In this document: piece after piece, positions 12,560 to 25,100 of the stretch
Numbering within the stretch: the first letter of the stretch is position 1
Layout of the letters: each line of letters starts with the position of its first letter
Translations under genes and position numbers: made by a program
Source of the DNA: Siphonodentalium dalli
Taxonomy: Eukaryota > Mollusca > Scaphopoda > Gadilida > Siphonodentaliidae
Assembly: GCA_032622095.1 (NCBI GenBank)
Contig: CP136061.1
Location: 135,927,587 to 135,991,586, forward strand
Direction: 5' to 3'
Length of the DNA stretch: 64,000 bases
Notes under the pieces: model-generated
The model's input: the letters and a program-made list of their open reading frames with translations, nothing else
Databases searched by the model: none
Told to the model about the DNA's origin: nothing

Positions 12560-12860
12560 TTCACATTGGACTTATTCTATTCTGAAATAAGCTAAATTGA
12601 CTTGTCGGTTATTCCGTTGATTGGCGCGGGTCGCAGTGAACACATCATAAAGAGGGTTCATCTGGTAAATCGTGTCGATGAAAAAAGTTGAATAAATTTC
12701 GTATTGAAATAAGCTATATGCGGGCTTATTTTGAACGACACATTTTTCGCCCATAACAGCGTATTTGTCCTCAAATACGCTTTATATGGACCTAAAACGC
12801 GACATTCAAAATAAGCCCATAATATTGTGCTTATTTTTTCGAGAACAGGCTGTATACAAA
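12560..12860 (+). repeat. Diverged copy of the 11520 repeat
   Basis: Shares TTCTGAAATAAGC and a GATTGGCGCGGGTCGCAGTG block with 11520-11825, followed by an inverted pair around ATAAGCCC (about 12735-12820). Confidence 0.6.
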
Positions 12861-13165
12861 CAGGTTGAAACACTAAAATAAAACTAAAATGGAGCTATTG
12901 CTACATTGAGATGTCACAGATGATATATTTATCCTTAAAATACAACTAGTACGGCTTTCATTCCTATTGCCTGGTATTAGTTTTTTAGCACACGAGCAAT
13001 ATTTCAGGTTTACAAAAACGGTACTTCTTTCGTCAAGGTGGGATATAATAATATTCAGCCACCAGTGTGCGCCGCCACGACAAACAAGGAAAATCACCCA
13101 TTCCTCCTTACTTACACAGGGACCTTTGTCGAAAACGATCTTTACATAAAATAAATATATCGTAA

Positions 13166-14080
13166 AGGGCAGACAACTGCTGATATCCAATTTCGATAAA
13201 TCGTTGAATTTCCGACTTACTGCACTGATTATGGCTGCGTAAACGGCATTGTCGCTCGATTTTCTTCCAAACGTGATAAATAACCTCCTTACACTGTCCA
13301 ATGCAGTGGAATATGTCCATAAAAACCTGTTGTATTACTTTGAAGTGATACCATGCATAGTTTATTTTAATGTGACCCCCTTTCTCATTGGTCGATATTT
13401 AACATACATAACGTTTTTTTGCTAACCGTGTTTTCATAAATATTACTGATATAGCCAAAGGTAATATTAAAATGAAACTTCAATAGTTCCATTATTATAA
13501 CAAATCTACAAAGACACAACCCACACCAATGATCTGTACATTCTATACGTTTGACTTCAATATTTTTCATGAATTCTAAACAAATTCCCACAATTTTACC
13601 TGAGTTATAGCCAAGGATATCAACATATTAAATATGGTACATTTCTTATGAAATAGCAAATGTATAGTAAAAAAGGCTGCTCTGTTTACCATGACACTGT
13701 GGAAGTATTCTTTAAGGTGAAGTTTTTTGGGCCTTTTTCTTCGCTTCAGAAGTTCAGAACGTGTACACGTGGTTCCGTTTTTATTATATATTATCAGGTT
13801 GGGAATTTCCAAGTGTTATTAACTTTCCATAAATATCGACCAATCAGAAAGAGGGTCACATTTTCCCAGATTAATGGCGATACCACGTCATGTCGATGGT
13901 TCGCCGCAAAACAATCCTATCGCTTCAAAGTATGAAAATGTTTATATCGACATTCCACTGTATTGTACAAGTAAGGAGGTTTCCTATCACTTTTGGAAGA
14001 AGAAAAATACGCGACAATACCGTTTACCCGGCCATAATCGTTGCAGTGAGTCAAAAATTCAATGGTGTCTGCTTGCACCG
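13166..14080. mobile_element. Fold-back element, ~0.9 kb
   Basis: The left arm 13166-13401 pairs with the right arm 13818-14080: CTCATTGGTCGATATTTA with TAAATATCGACCAATCAG, ACCTCCTTAC with GTAAGGAGGT, and TTTTCTTCCAAACGTG with its partner near 13990. The 142-codon minus-strand frame in the left arm shows no known protein features. Confidence 0.75.
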
Positions 14081-14337
14081 CATATTGTCACCCCCTTGGA
14101 TGTATATGTAAGGTATATATTTGTAATATGTTTCTACAAGCTCCCGAGCTTACTTCTACGAAAATACGCCATGAACAACATGTTACATATAATAGTCCTA
14201 TATAGACGTATCAAAAATGAGATATTATGTATTAGACGTACGATCAAGAAAGTGAATATAGCCGAACTCATCTTCGAGTGAGTCTTCAAACTTCAAACAT
14301 TCAAACTAATTGTTGATTACTAACGAATGGCTTCAGA

Positions 14338-14476
14338 TCCAGGGATGGGGTAATTGCAATTTGTAATTGTAATTGATTGTAATTAATTACTTTTTCTCAA
14401 GTAATTGAGAGTAATTTGTAATTGGGCCATTTCTCATTCGATTACTTTTTCAATTACATTCAATTACTTTCCAAAA
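14338..14476 (+). repeat. Element end rich in TAATTG/CAATTA words
   Basis: CAGGGATGGGGTAATTGCAA is followed by a run of TTGTAATTG and its complements. CAGGGATGGGG-type ends are common in hAT-type elements; the second end was not found. Confidence 0.45.
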
Positions 14477-14699
14477 TGATCATGCTTATCATTTATAGAG
14501 GACATAATAAGCTTTTCATCATGCTGTTTTGCATCAAAATATTGGGAATAGACAATGTTTTATGTGTATTTATTTCAGTAAGTATTTGAAATATTCTGAA
14601 TCAGATCAGATGATCAGATTCGATGATCATTTCTTTGTCGTCCTGAAATATATCGATGATGAGTAGGTTTATTTTGCCAAGAATAACAGACTATATTTA

Positions 14700-15142
14700 T
14701 GACCCGCCAGTCGGAAGTCTGCGGAAGTCGGGATTTTTTACCCTGTGCCAATGCATTCTCTTATATATGCGAGTCGACCATAGGTCGCCTCGCATATATA
14801 AGAGAATGCATTGGCCTAACAATTTTTTATAATTTTTTTTAAATTAATGTTTCTTACAATTTTTAGGACATAAAATAAAAAACATTCATTACCCTGCAGG
14901 GAGCCCCACACATATATAGAAGCATATAGAAGAGTGTCGTCTGCTCATGTTTGTCTGGGGCTCTGTATGGGTGAAATTATAAAATTGTTAAAGAATACAA
15001 GAAAAAATTATTAAAATTGTTAGGCCAATGCATTCTCTTATATATGCGAGGCGACCTATGGTCGACTCGCATATATAAGAGAATGCATTGGCACAGGGTA
15101 AACAAAATCCCGGCTTACGACTGGATTTGATATTGCGGGTCA
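14700..15142. mobile_element. Nested palindromic element, 443 bp
   Basis: TGACCCGC at the left pairs with GCGGGTCA at the right. Each arm holds its own 67-bp near-perfect palindrome (14748-14814 and 15025-15091) reading CCAATGCATTCTCTTATATA and back. The centre has a further inverted AGCCCC/GGGGCT pair. Related palindromes are at 31050-31200 and 40850-41020. Confidence 0.85.
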
Positions 15143-16060
15143 CATTTATCTGTGCCCGAGGCGGGAAAATATTTAGTTAGCCCGTAATCCGCCAATTGTC
15201 AAAAAGACACGAAACAATTCACACTCGGTGTTATGTTGAGTTTACCAACAGACCACACATAAAGTGTTTTTCTACTATTTGCCACGATACCCCCCACATA
15301 GTGACAAATATTATTTGAAAAAATTATGACCGGGCTCGAGGTTGACAAGGTTTGTTGCTCGGTACATGACAGGGGTTGGTCCAATCAGCAGCGGGTAAAA
15401 TAGGGAGAAGGGCGACAATTGGGAAACATAATGACGAAACAATGGTTACAAGGGAAGACCACTATGTCCACCCGAGCAAGGTCATCGTTATATATATATC
15501 ATGGTGCATAACGGGATGAAAACGCATTCAATATATGGTGTTTGAATGGGGTATAATAAAGTCTGACATTGCCTGATGGGCGAAGCTAGAACTGTTTCAT
15601 TTAAGCCTCCCAACACTGAGAACAAACTCGTATAACAATTATATCATCCATCTCTAAAATCACGTGCCTTTACGTTGTGTCAATGCCCGGGTAGTATATA
15701 ATCAATAGCTGGAACATCTGACAGTATATATGATAATAGAGGGATCCACTTGTAGATTGTGTATTAAATCTTGTAGGCATTTTTCGGAAGATGGCTATAA
15801 TGAAACATATATATCATTTTGCTTACGATATAGGTGAGAGTTAGTTATATATTTATAATAGAATCTACTTTGATGACCTTTCGAGTTATAATCTAAACGA
15901 TTGCCGCAAGTTCACAATGGTCCCTTCTGCAACCAAACACAAACATTATACTGCCAATTTCAGTATGTTAAGAGATTTTCAGTAATTGCACATATTTTTT
16001 TGCGTTCTCTCGTATTATTACTTTCGCCCAATGAACTACTACTGATAAGAATTATGAATA
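15143..16060. other. No gene seen
   Basis: AT-rich; the short frames lack any recognisable motif. Confidence 0.5.
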
Positions 16061-16300
16061 TGGTATACTACGTCACTAAAATATGTGTTGTTTCCATCCG
16101 TTGTTGTTTTTTCATATCCATAGTTACGATTGCAGTTTCTGGTTTTCAAACTCACAAATGCATCATATCGTAGAGTAATAAGTCAGAGATCGTTTCCCTG
16201 GTGCTCATTGTGGGAGCTGAACCTGAGCTTGTGTCCTTAAATTGTTATCGCCGTGTGGCCTTGGTATCAATCTCTTATTGGCTAACAAATCATTCGTCCC
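16060..16300 (-). repeat. Dispersed repeat copy, pair of 61-270
   Basis: The reverse complement matches 61-270: GACGAATGATTTG, CAATCGTAACTATGG and AATTTAAGGACACAA. Confidence 0.6.
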
Positions 16301-16335
16301 CGTGAAAACGAGAATAAATACTATTAGCTATTCTG

Positions 16336-16648
16336 CGTTGATTGATTCATTGATTGGGGTTTATTGTCGCTTTAGCAACTAAGGCCATATCACGACATTG
16401 CCAGTTTTAGTGGTGGAGGAAATCCGCACACTTGCGACTAATCTAACAGTGATTTCAATGGGTGATAGACTCGTCAACCATATGCGGCAAACCATCGGCC
16501 ATCGGCGAGTAATTGGCAACTCCACCAGATAACGATTTCGAGTTACAAAGTCCACTATGGAAACATGTGGATTTGAACCATTATCGCCAGCGCTGGAGGG
16601 CGAACGGCTTGGAGTGGTACCCCTAACCGATTGAGCCACCGAGGCCCC
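16336..16648 (-). mobile_element. tRNA-derived SINE, second copy
   Basis: The minus strand starts GGGGCCTCGGTGGCTCAATC and has a mutated B-box region, with a tail CAATCAATGAATCAATCAA. An exact 9-bp duplication, GCTATTCTG, flanks it at 16327-16335 and 16649-16657. It lies about 320 bases downstream of the synaptotagmin stop codon and in the same orientation as the gene. Confidence 0.92.
16360..16365 (-). promoter_or_regulatory. Possible polyadenylation signal inside a SINE
   Basis: AATAAA on the minus strand, about 610 bases after the synaptotagmin stop codon, within the SINE at 16336-16648. I see no nearer canonical AATAAA; a weaker TATAAA variant lies at 16694-16699. Use by the gene is inferred from position only. 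Confidence 0.25.
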
Positions 16649-16971
16649 GCTATTCTGGGTCAGTAGTATATGTAGTTAATTATACCAAAAGTATTTATAT
16701 TGACGCTATGATATGATGTCATTTACTTTACAAGTTAAAAGCCACAAGCTACAAGCGGATTCTCTCTAATAGCAGAGCAGTAAATCATAGTAACGAGAGT
16801 TGTAATGAGAGTTGACACCAGAAGACACACACACACAACACATAATAAGGTCCACATTGACAGCTTGCTTCCACTCACAATCCGTGTAAATCCACGTAAA
16901 CCGATCGCCAATTTCGCGTTCTGAGTCCTGTCTTTCTTCCACAAATCTGTGACAATTTCTGACAGTCGTGA

Positions 16972-17279
16972 TCATTTGTGGAGAGGGTGCCACATAGCAA
17001 TGGACTTCCGGTGGTTTGCCATCATGTCAGTCCAATGATTGCCCTCTGATCCCGGTTGCTTAGCACCTACTGCGAACCGTCCGAGGTATTCACCTTGACC
17101 GATGATGTCATGGTGCATGACGTAGCACTCAATACTGACTTTCGGAAGCATTTCTGCCGGAACATTGAATGTTATAGCCTCGTTCCACGTCGGACAAGGG
17201 CCACACGATTTCTTCACTGAGCTCTTTTTCCGTTTGACCTTTTTACCGTCGACCACCAGCGTCACTTTGACGAAATGAT
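16972..17279 (-). CDS. Synaptotagmin exon 6: C2B core and C-terminus
   Basis: 308 nt including the TAA stop, residues 329-430. It starts at acceptor TATATTTCAG. It carries DHFVKV, the polybasic strand KKVKRKKSSVKK (341-352), PTWNEAITF, the loop-3 segment MHHDIIGQGE, the GNHWTDMMANHRK helix and the terminal WHPL. The polybasic patch that binds acidic lipids and SNAREs in family members is retained, while loop 3 has His384 and Glu392 in place of Asp. Confidence 0.93.
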
Positions 17280-20200
17280 CTGAAATATAGAAGATATACT
17301 CCATATTATTATGAACTCATTAAAGGGCTTCATGTAACCATATCCCCAAAATTTGATGGAGTGAAACTAAAGAGGATTCTGTTCACTTATATTAGTAGTA
17401 AGCACAGAAATCAACCCCATCGGTGCAACATTTTAAGAGTATAATTCATGGTGGATGTGAACTTTATAGAGGTTTTTAAAAATTATTTTTGTCTTAAAGG
17501 TATACTGTACTCAAATGTTGTTGTTGGTTTATATAGTCTCTGAGTCGTTGAATAAGGTAACCAGATTTCCAATATTTGAAAGTCTGTTGAGTACGAAGTA
17601 ATGTTACGGATGGCAGATTAGCCGGAATGCGAAATTACCAATTGTCATTATCGATTTTTGGACAGTTTTCAAGCAAATGTATCAACTATCAACTAAATGT
17701 TGTATTATATGCATACTGGTCCCATGTACTCATTTAAATCATTGTATAGTCATTGTATTATCAACATAAATTTTTTTGCACGATCATGCAGTGTGTGCCA
17801 CGCGTTGCCCAATCCACTATCCGTGAATTATTTTGATTACGTCTTGTACACGGAAATTCGTAATTTAATTTATGGCCCCAGCGTATTAACCTGGACGTTT
17901 ACAAAATACATCTTCGACTCAAATTACTTAGTTTTCTATATATTATCGATATTAGATCGTTGTTATCACCGGGCATTTATTGAAAATGGCGTACAGTACC
18001 CATTTAAACAAACACAATGTCCATATCTACGAAAGAATATGTCAATGTGTACTGAACACTGTGAAGACTGGTGAACATGAAAGCAAGCGTTCTTTGAAAA
18101 ATTTACTTAGAACCAGTTGTTTAAAAAAATTGTGATACATTTACTTGCTTAGGGTACGTTCATACAGTGGCAAGTTTACACGTTATGTTTTGCAGACAGT
18201 TCGTCATAGAAAACCACTTGGTGCCAGAATATGGACGGTAATATGCATACAACATGCATCTTTACCAAAGCGAACGACTTGAACAGTAAAATTTCTGTAG
18301 TTGCAACGGTGCTACTGGCATTTGCCTTCAAATACCTGTATGATTGATTCTTACGAGAGAATGGTATGCTTTTTACAGGCAAATTCCGGTAGCATTGCTA
18401 CAGGTGGAACTACAGAGATTGTGCATCTCCGTTCGTATTCTGGCACTATATAGTTCTCTACGACGAAATGCCTACAAATCATACCGTGCAAATTGCCAGT
18501 ATTTGAACGTACCCTTAACATGGCTGGCTGTGAGCTGGCAAGTTATGGGTTATCGGTGGACAGAGTGGTGTGTTGTGAAATCTGTTGACAAAATAATTTT
18601 TTAGGTTTCAATCTATAGCCTATCATGTAGCGAGTAAAATGTCAAACTCATGGGATAATCTCACATAAGCAAGTTGATAACTATTCCCAGCTAGACTGGA
18701 CATAAGTTGACCCGTCAAATGTCAGCTTCCAGACGACATTATTGAGCAAGTCAATATGCCATTTGCAAACAACCGCTTCCGATCCAATATTCCAAATAAC
18801 TCTCAAGAAATACAAATAGTTTATTTTTTTCTCGTTCATCATTCGTTACATAGTTCAGTACACATTCCATATAAGTGAACAGAATCATTTATTTGACTCC
18901 AACCAATTTTTGGGGGAAATGGTCCACAAAGCCCTTAAACCTAACCCATAATAAATGTACATTAAATCAGTCGTATAAGTGTTGATTTGGGATCAACATC
19001 ACGCAATGGCAACCTTATTCGTGTAGCAGATAACTTGAAGATGTTTAATTTCTTGCCTGGATCAGTGCCATCGGAAAGCTCTCCCGAGAGCTTTCCGATG
19101 AATGGCAACAAGCCATATTTCCGACTAAATCCTGAAAAGTTACCCATAATTCTGCTGTGGTTAAGAAGTCGATTACTTAGAGCATTACTGTATGTAACCA
19201 GCTTTGCCGTCGCTGGGCTTCCTGTTACATCCCAAATGTATGATATGTATACTATACTCACCGAGAATCGCCCCCATCTGGCCCCACGTATGTGCGATAT
19301 ATACTATATTCACCGAGCATCGCCCCATCTCGCCCCATGTATGCGTGATATGTACATGTATACTATACTCACCGAGCATCGCCTCCATCTCGCCCCACGT
19401 ATGTGTGATATGTACATGTATACTATACTCACCGAGCATCGCCTCCATCTCGCCCCACGTATGTGTGATATGTACATGTATACTATACTCACCGAGCATC
19501 GCCACGTATGTGTGATATGTACATGTATACTATACTCACCGAGCATCGCCCCCATCTCGCCCCACGTATGTGTGATATGTACATGTATACTATACTCACC
19601 GAGCATCGCCACCATCTCGCCCCACGTATGTGTGATATGTACATGTATACTATACTCACCGAGCATCGCCTCCATCTCGCCCCACGTATGTGTGATATGT
19701 ACATGTATACTATACTCACCGAGCATCGCCTCCATCTCGCCCCACGTATGTGTGATATGTACATGTATACTATACTCACCGAGCATCGCCCCCATCTCGC
19801 CCCACGTATGTGTGATATGTACATGTATACTATACTCACCGAGCATCGCCCCCATCTCGCCCCACGTATGTGTGATATGTACATGTATACTATACTCACC
19901 GAGCATCGCCTCCATCTCGCCCCACGTATGTGTGATATGTACATGTATACTATACTCACCGAGCATCGCCTCCATCTCGCCCCACGTATGTGTGCTATGT
20001 ACATGTATACTATACTCACCGAGCATCGCCCCCATCTCGCCCCACGTATGTGTGATATGTACATGTATACTATACTCACCGAGCATCGCCCCCATCTCGC
20101 CCCACGTATGTGTGATATGTACATGTATACTATACTCACCGAGCATCGCCACCATCTCGCCCCACGTATGTGTGATATGTACATGTATACTATACTCACC

Positions 20201-22051
20201 GAGCATCGCCCCCATCTCGCCCCATGTATGTGTGATATGTACATGTATACTATACTCACCAAGCATCGCCACCATCTCGCCCACGTATGTGTGATATGTA
20301 CATGTATACTATACTCACCGAGCATCGCCCCACGTATGTGTGATATGTACATGTATACTATACTCACCGAGCATCGCCACCATCTCGCCCACGTATGTGT
20401 GATATGTACATGTATACTATACTCACCGAGCATCGCCACCATCTCGCCCACGTATGTGTGATATGTACATGTATACTATACTCACCGAGCATCGCCCCCA
20501 TCTCGCCCCATGTATGTGTGATATGTACATGTATACTATACTCACCGAGCATCGCCCCCATCTCGCCCCACGTATGTGTGATATGTACATGTATACTATA
20601 CTCACCGAGCATCGCCACCATCTCGCCCACGTATGTGTGATATGTACATGTATACTATACTCACCGAGCATCGCCTCCATCTCGCCCCACGTATGTGTGC
20701 TATGTACATGTATACTATACTCACCGAGCATCGCCCCCATCTCGCCCCACGTATGTGTGATATGTACATGTATACTATACTCACCAAGCATCGCCTCCAT
20801 CTCGCCCCACGTATGTGTGATATGTACATGTATATTATACTCATCGAGTATCGCCACCATCTCGCCCCACGTATGTGTGATATGTACATGTATACTATAC
20901 TCACCGAGCATCGCCCCCATCTCGCCCCACGTATGTGTGATATGTACATGTATACTATACTCACCGAGCATCGCCTCCATCTCGCCCCACGTATGTGTGA
21001 TATGTACATGTATATTATACTCATCGAGTATCGCCTCCATCTCGCCCCACGTATGTGTGATATGTACATGTATACTATACTCACCGAGCATCGCCCCACC
21101 CACAGGGGGCGGGGTCGGAAACAATTTGCAACATATAGGGCGTACCATTTTTTAAAAATCCAATTTTTGTAATTTTTTTCACCGATACAAGAAATTTGAG
21201 TTTTGCTATGTCTTCAGTGGCCACTTAAGACCATAATAGGTATAAGATATTGGTTTTATTTGCTTTGAACTCATTATTTCTGTTTTCATTTTAGTGGGCG
21301 TGGCACCTAAACATGGAAAACATTTGCAAAATAAATTCCAAATTTTTTCATTCTTTTTGTTTTTTTGTGTAGTCCAAGGGTAACTAATGCCATTTTCAGC
21401 GTGATATGTTTTTACTTTGACTGACCCCCCCCCCCCCCCCCCCCCCACCCCCTGCCACCCACGTAAAAAGTAAAGCGTATGTGCTACGCTATCCAATCAT
21501 TACGGAAATCCGTAGAGCATGCACGCCATCTAAAGCGATACCTACATTTATCCCGTGGTTCGTACGTGACTAAAACAATGTGCAGGTCATCACATCTACA
21601 CATATCAAATAACAGGTAATGAGTGAAACTCTTCGTTATTGTATGCCCACCCAGTCGATGTTTTTCTGTAATAATTTGTAATTTGCCGCAGTACCAGGTC
21701 CGATTTCTTGATTTTTTCATACAGGATTGATGTGTTTTCCACGGAGGGTAATCGAAGACGAAATGTAAAATGTTATCTTGGTCTTTCTTTCATGACCGTC
21801 GTTTTTTGACCTTTTATTGTTGTGGATTTCTTTGTTGGTGACATTTAAAGAAGACGTCAACGCCAGAAGCGATCGTCATCGCCATGACAGAACATTATAT
21901 TCAGTGTCAGGCCATCATTATCTGACCTACTTGGCGAAAATAATTGCTCCGGGAATCCGGTTTCGCCCAATAGCACGAACTGCCTATCTTGCTAGATATT
22001 ACAGTCACGCGATTTGAAACACAATGCTTGTAGGTCCCAACTAGAACACGG

Positions 22052-22108
<57 letters not shown>

Positions 22109-25100
22109 TCCGGGAGCTGTAATGTAACCACTGCACCCCCAGGACGTAAAGGGACCCAATGAATTCACTACCAGGATGGAACAAATGTGCAACAAGAAAT
22201 AAGCTTAAAGCTGCGCACTGAATTTTGGCAGTTTTATAAACAAGACAGTCAATGACTGTGGGGTCGCTCACCAGACTGCAAAGACTGATAAGACTGGGAC
22301 TCTGGAGACCAAAACAGTCAGCACTTTTCATAATCACTTTAAAAGAAGTAGATTTAAACAGGATATGTGGCTAGAGAGACTTCAAGTATGTAGCTTGGTA
22401 AAAATCCACCTTGAAATTGCCAACTGTACACTACTGATCACCCCCCTCCTCCAGCTCAACAAGTCCCCTCCCGACCGGGATCCAGACTCCCAAGTCTTAG
22501 GTTGGAATTTCACAACTGACACCTCAAACTTTCACAATTGTTGGAAATTTCCAATCTCACAAGCGCCTTTTTCTAAAACCATTTAAACATGTTTGAAGCC
22601 CAATTATCCATGGACCCAAAACACAATACATGTATGTCAGACCAATCAGTCAGGTGGTTCCAAGGTAGATGTTTTAATGAATTTGGTATTTCGATGATTT
22701 TATTAGACACAAAAGTGTTAACTCCCCATAGCCTGCCATTTCTTGACAGGTTGACCTCATTTTAACAAATCTGAATCTCAGTCACTAAAGGATCCTCCTG
22801 ATTCCTCCATACTATATGTAAGCTAAATAGTCCAAACTCTCTTGAGAAGACATTTTAAGAATTACTATAGAGACATATAGTTATGTCCCTGGTCCCACCC
22901 TATTTAACCTGGTGACTCCATCTGAATAAATTTGAATCCCAGACACCAAAGAACCCTTCATACATATCATAAATATCAGTCAAATAGACCTGATGGTCCT
23001 TGTGAAGGAAGCATATTAAGAGGGAAACTGTCCTTCGCTTGGCCCCTATTTGACCAGGTGACCCCATTAAAAAAATCTGAATTGCAGTCAAGGAAGAACA
23101 TTCCATTCTATATAAGCCAACTAGTTCTTGCAAACATATTTTAAGAATTACTATGTAGTGAAATAGTTAAGTCTCTTGCTCTGCCCTTATTTGACTTTGT
23201 GATCCCATTTTCACAAATCTGATAAGGATAAAAATTAAGTTCCCCAGTTGAAGTTGGTGATATCCACCCATTGGGCACCTTATTTGTGAATTTTATCTTC
23301 TGCAAATTAGGGGATATAGAAACTTCCTAGAAGGGAAATTTAACTAACAACAATGTAAATTGATACTATAGATACTTCCCAGAAGATGAGGCCTAAGCAG
23401 AATGAGGCCCTCAACTGCTATGGAAGACCTAGAATAAAATTGATGGCATCTTCCCCAACGCAGGGGGCTATGAGCCCCAACATGCACGGGGAGCTATATT
23501 ATCCCAGAAGCTACCGAATTCACCATTGCATATTTCCTCGACGGGGGTGTGCATGCAGCACCCTGAGTCCTGACACCCTGCTCTATAAATATCGTAGTCA
23601 TGTCTGTCGTGTCTGTCGTGTCTGTTTTCTACGAGTGATTAATCTAATATGCAGTAATTTATGCTATTCATATAATTATGAACATAGTATAGAGCTTTAA
23701 ATTTGAATGCATGGTGTTGCTGTTTGTCTTCATTCGGCGAAAGGGTTGCCTAGCTACGAGTTCCCAACTACGTCACCTTTCATCTCTTGTGTTATACATG
23801 CAGTTATACATGTATACGCAAAATTTACAACTATGGAATATTTAAGTAAAACATTATATTAAAGATATATATATATATATATATGTTATAATTCAAGCTT
23901 GTGATAGTTAGGAGCTTGTTCAACCTTTGGCTTGAAAAACATATATATAAATGGGGGGGGGGGGGTGTCACTCTTTTTAATTTCAACGCTGTACCTGCAT
24001 TATTTGTTGGCGCTATAATGAATATTAGCAATCCCAATTGAATTAATGTTATCACATGAGCTCGCTCTCAAATTATCAGAGAAATCTCATCTCAACAAGC
24101 CGGTATCATCCTATAAAATAATTCTGCATATTTTATTTTTGTTTTGGATGACCCTGTTTCCAAGAAATGACAGAAACAAATCAAGTATAAAATCGACCGG
24201 CTCTAATCCACTTTTCGAAATGAATTATAACTCGTGAAAAACAGCAACATATATCAGACAAGAATTACTCATTTCGGCATCCATGAAAGAAGACATGTTT
24301 ATAACTGGCCTGAAATTACTTGATGGCAGTTTGTTTGATAATGGCTTATAACTACTCACTGGTGAAATTGACCTCTCGCGCGCAGGTGATTAATTTTGTC
24401 AATTATTGGTGTGGCCATGTAAAATACATGTATTTTACATACATACATTACATGCATGTGTGTATCCACCCTAAGTCTCGTCACATATATATTTATTGAG
24501 ATTACGTTAATCTCCCCCTGGCCAATACTTGAGGCTTATTGGCTTATATTGTGGATTGTAGACGTGTACACTGCTATTGGTTTAAATTAGTATTCAGATA
24601 TAATACAAAAAAATGGATATAGTGATGTGTTCCTTGTGCAGTTCACATGGGCTTGTAACGCGGTCAGCTGCATCACTCCCCTCGCCCACTCGAACTGCTT
24701 ATATGTGCAGTCTCTATATAGGCGCCTGATTTACATCATGTATACAATTATACAAGACACATCTAAAGAAATAGATTTTCCCCCAATTCACTATCGCTCG
24801 AAAGACTAACAAATGTAGCCCATTTATCCGAGCAATTTCATGGCATCGATTTTTCCACCGATGCATGGATCGGCGAAACATTCCTCTTTCAAATAATACC
24901 ACAAATATAACACGTTAACGGTGTGTATTATATAACTTAGATACCAAGCACCGCTGCACAAAAATGACTTGTGGGCCATACGGTAAACACACGATACCCT
25001 GTTTCATGCTTCTTAGAGGCACGGAATGTATACATGCATTTATCTTGTCCGGTGCCTTTAATTATTAAGTACATGTGACGTTATTGTCCAGAACGGCCTG

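Noticed and set aside
12873-14281. Frames of 142 aa (minus) and 135 aa (plus) as possible genes
   Set aside because: They lie in the two arms of a fold-back element and contain no recognisable domain; their lengths are compatible with chance.
17697-18074. 125-aa plus-strand frame as an extra gene
   Set aside because: No recognisable motif, no codon or splice support, and it lies in the last intron of the synaptotagmin gene.
18987-21172. Open frames of 435, 324, 320, 317, 241 and 233 codons on both strands
   Set aside because: They are products of a 60-bp tandem repeat with no stop codons. The same unit is open on both strands and in several frames, which is not how a real gene behaves.
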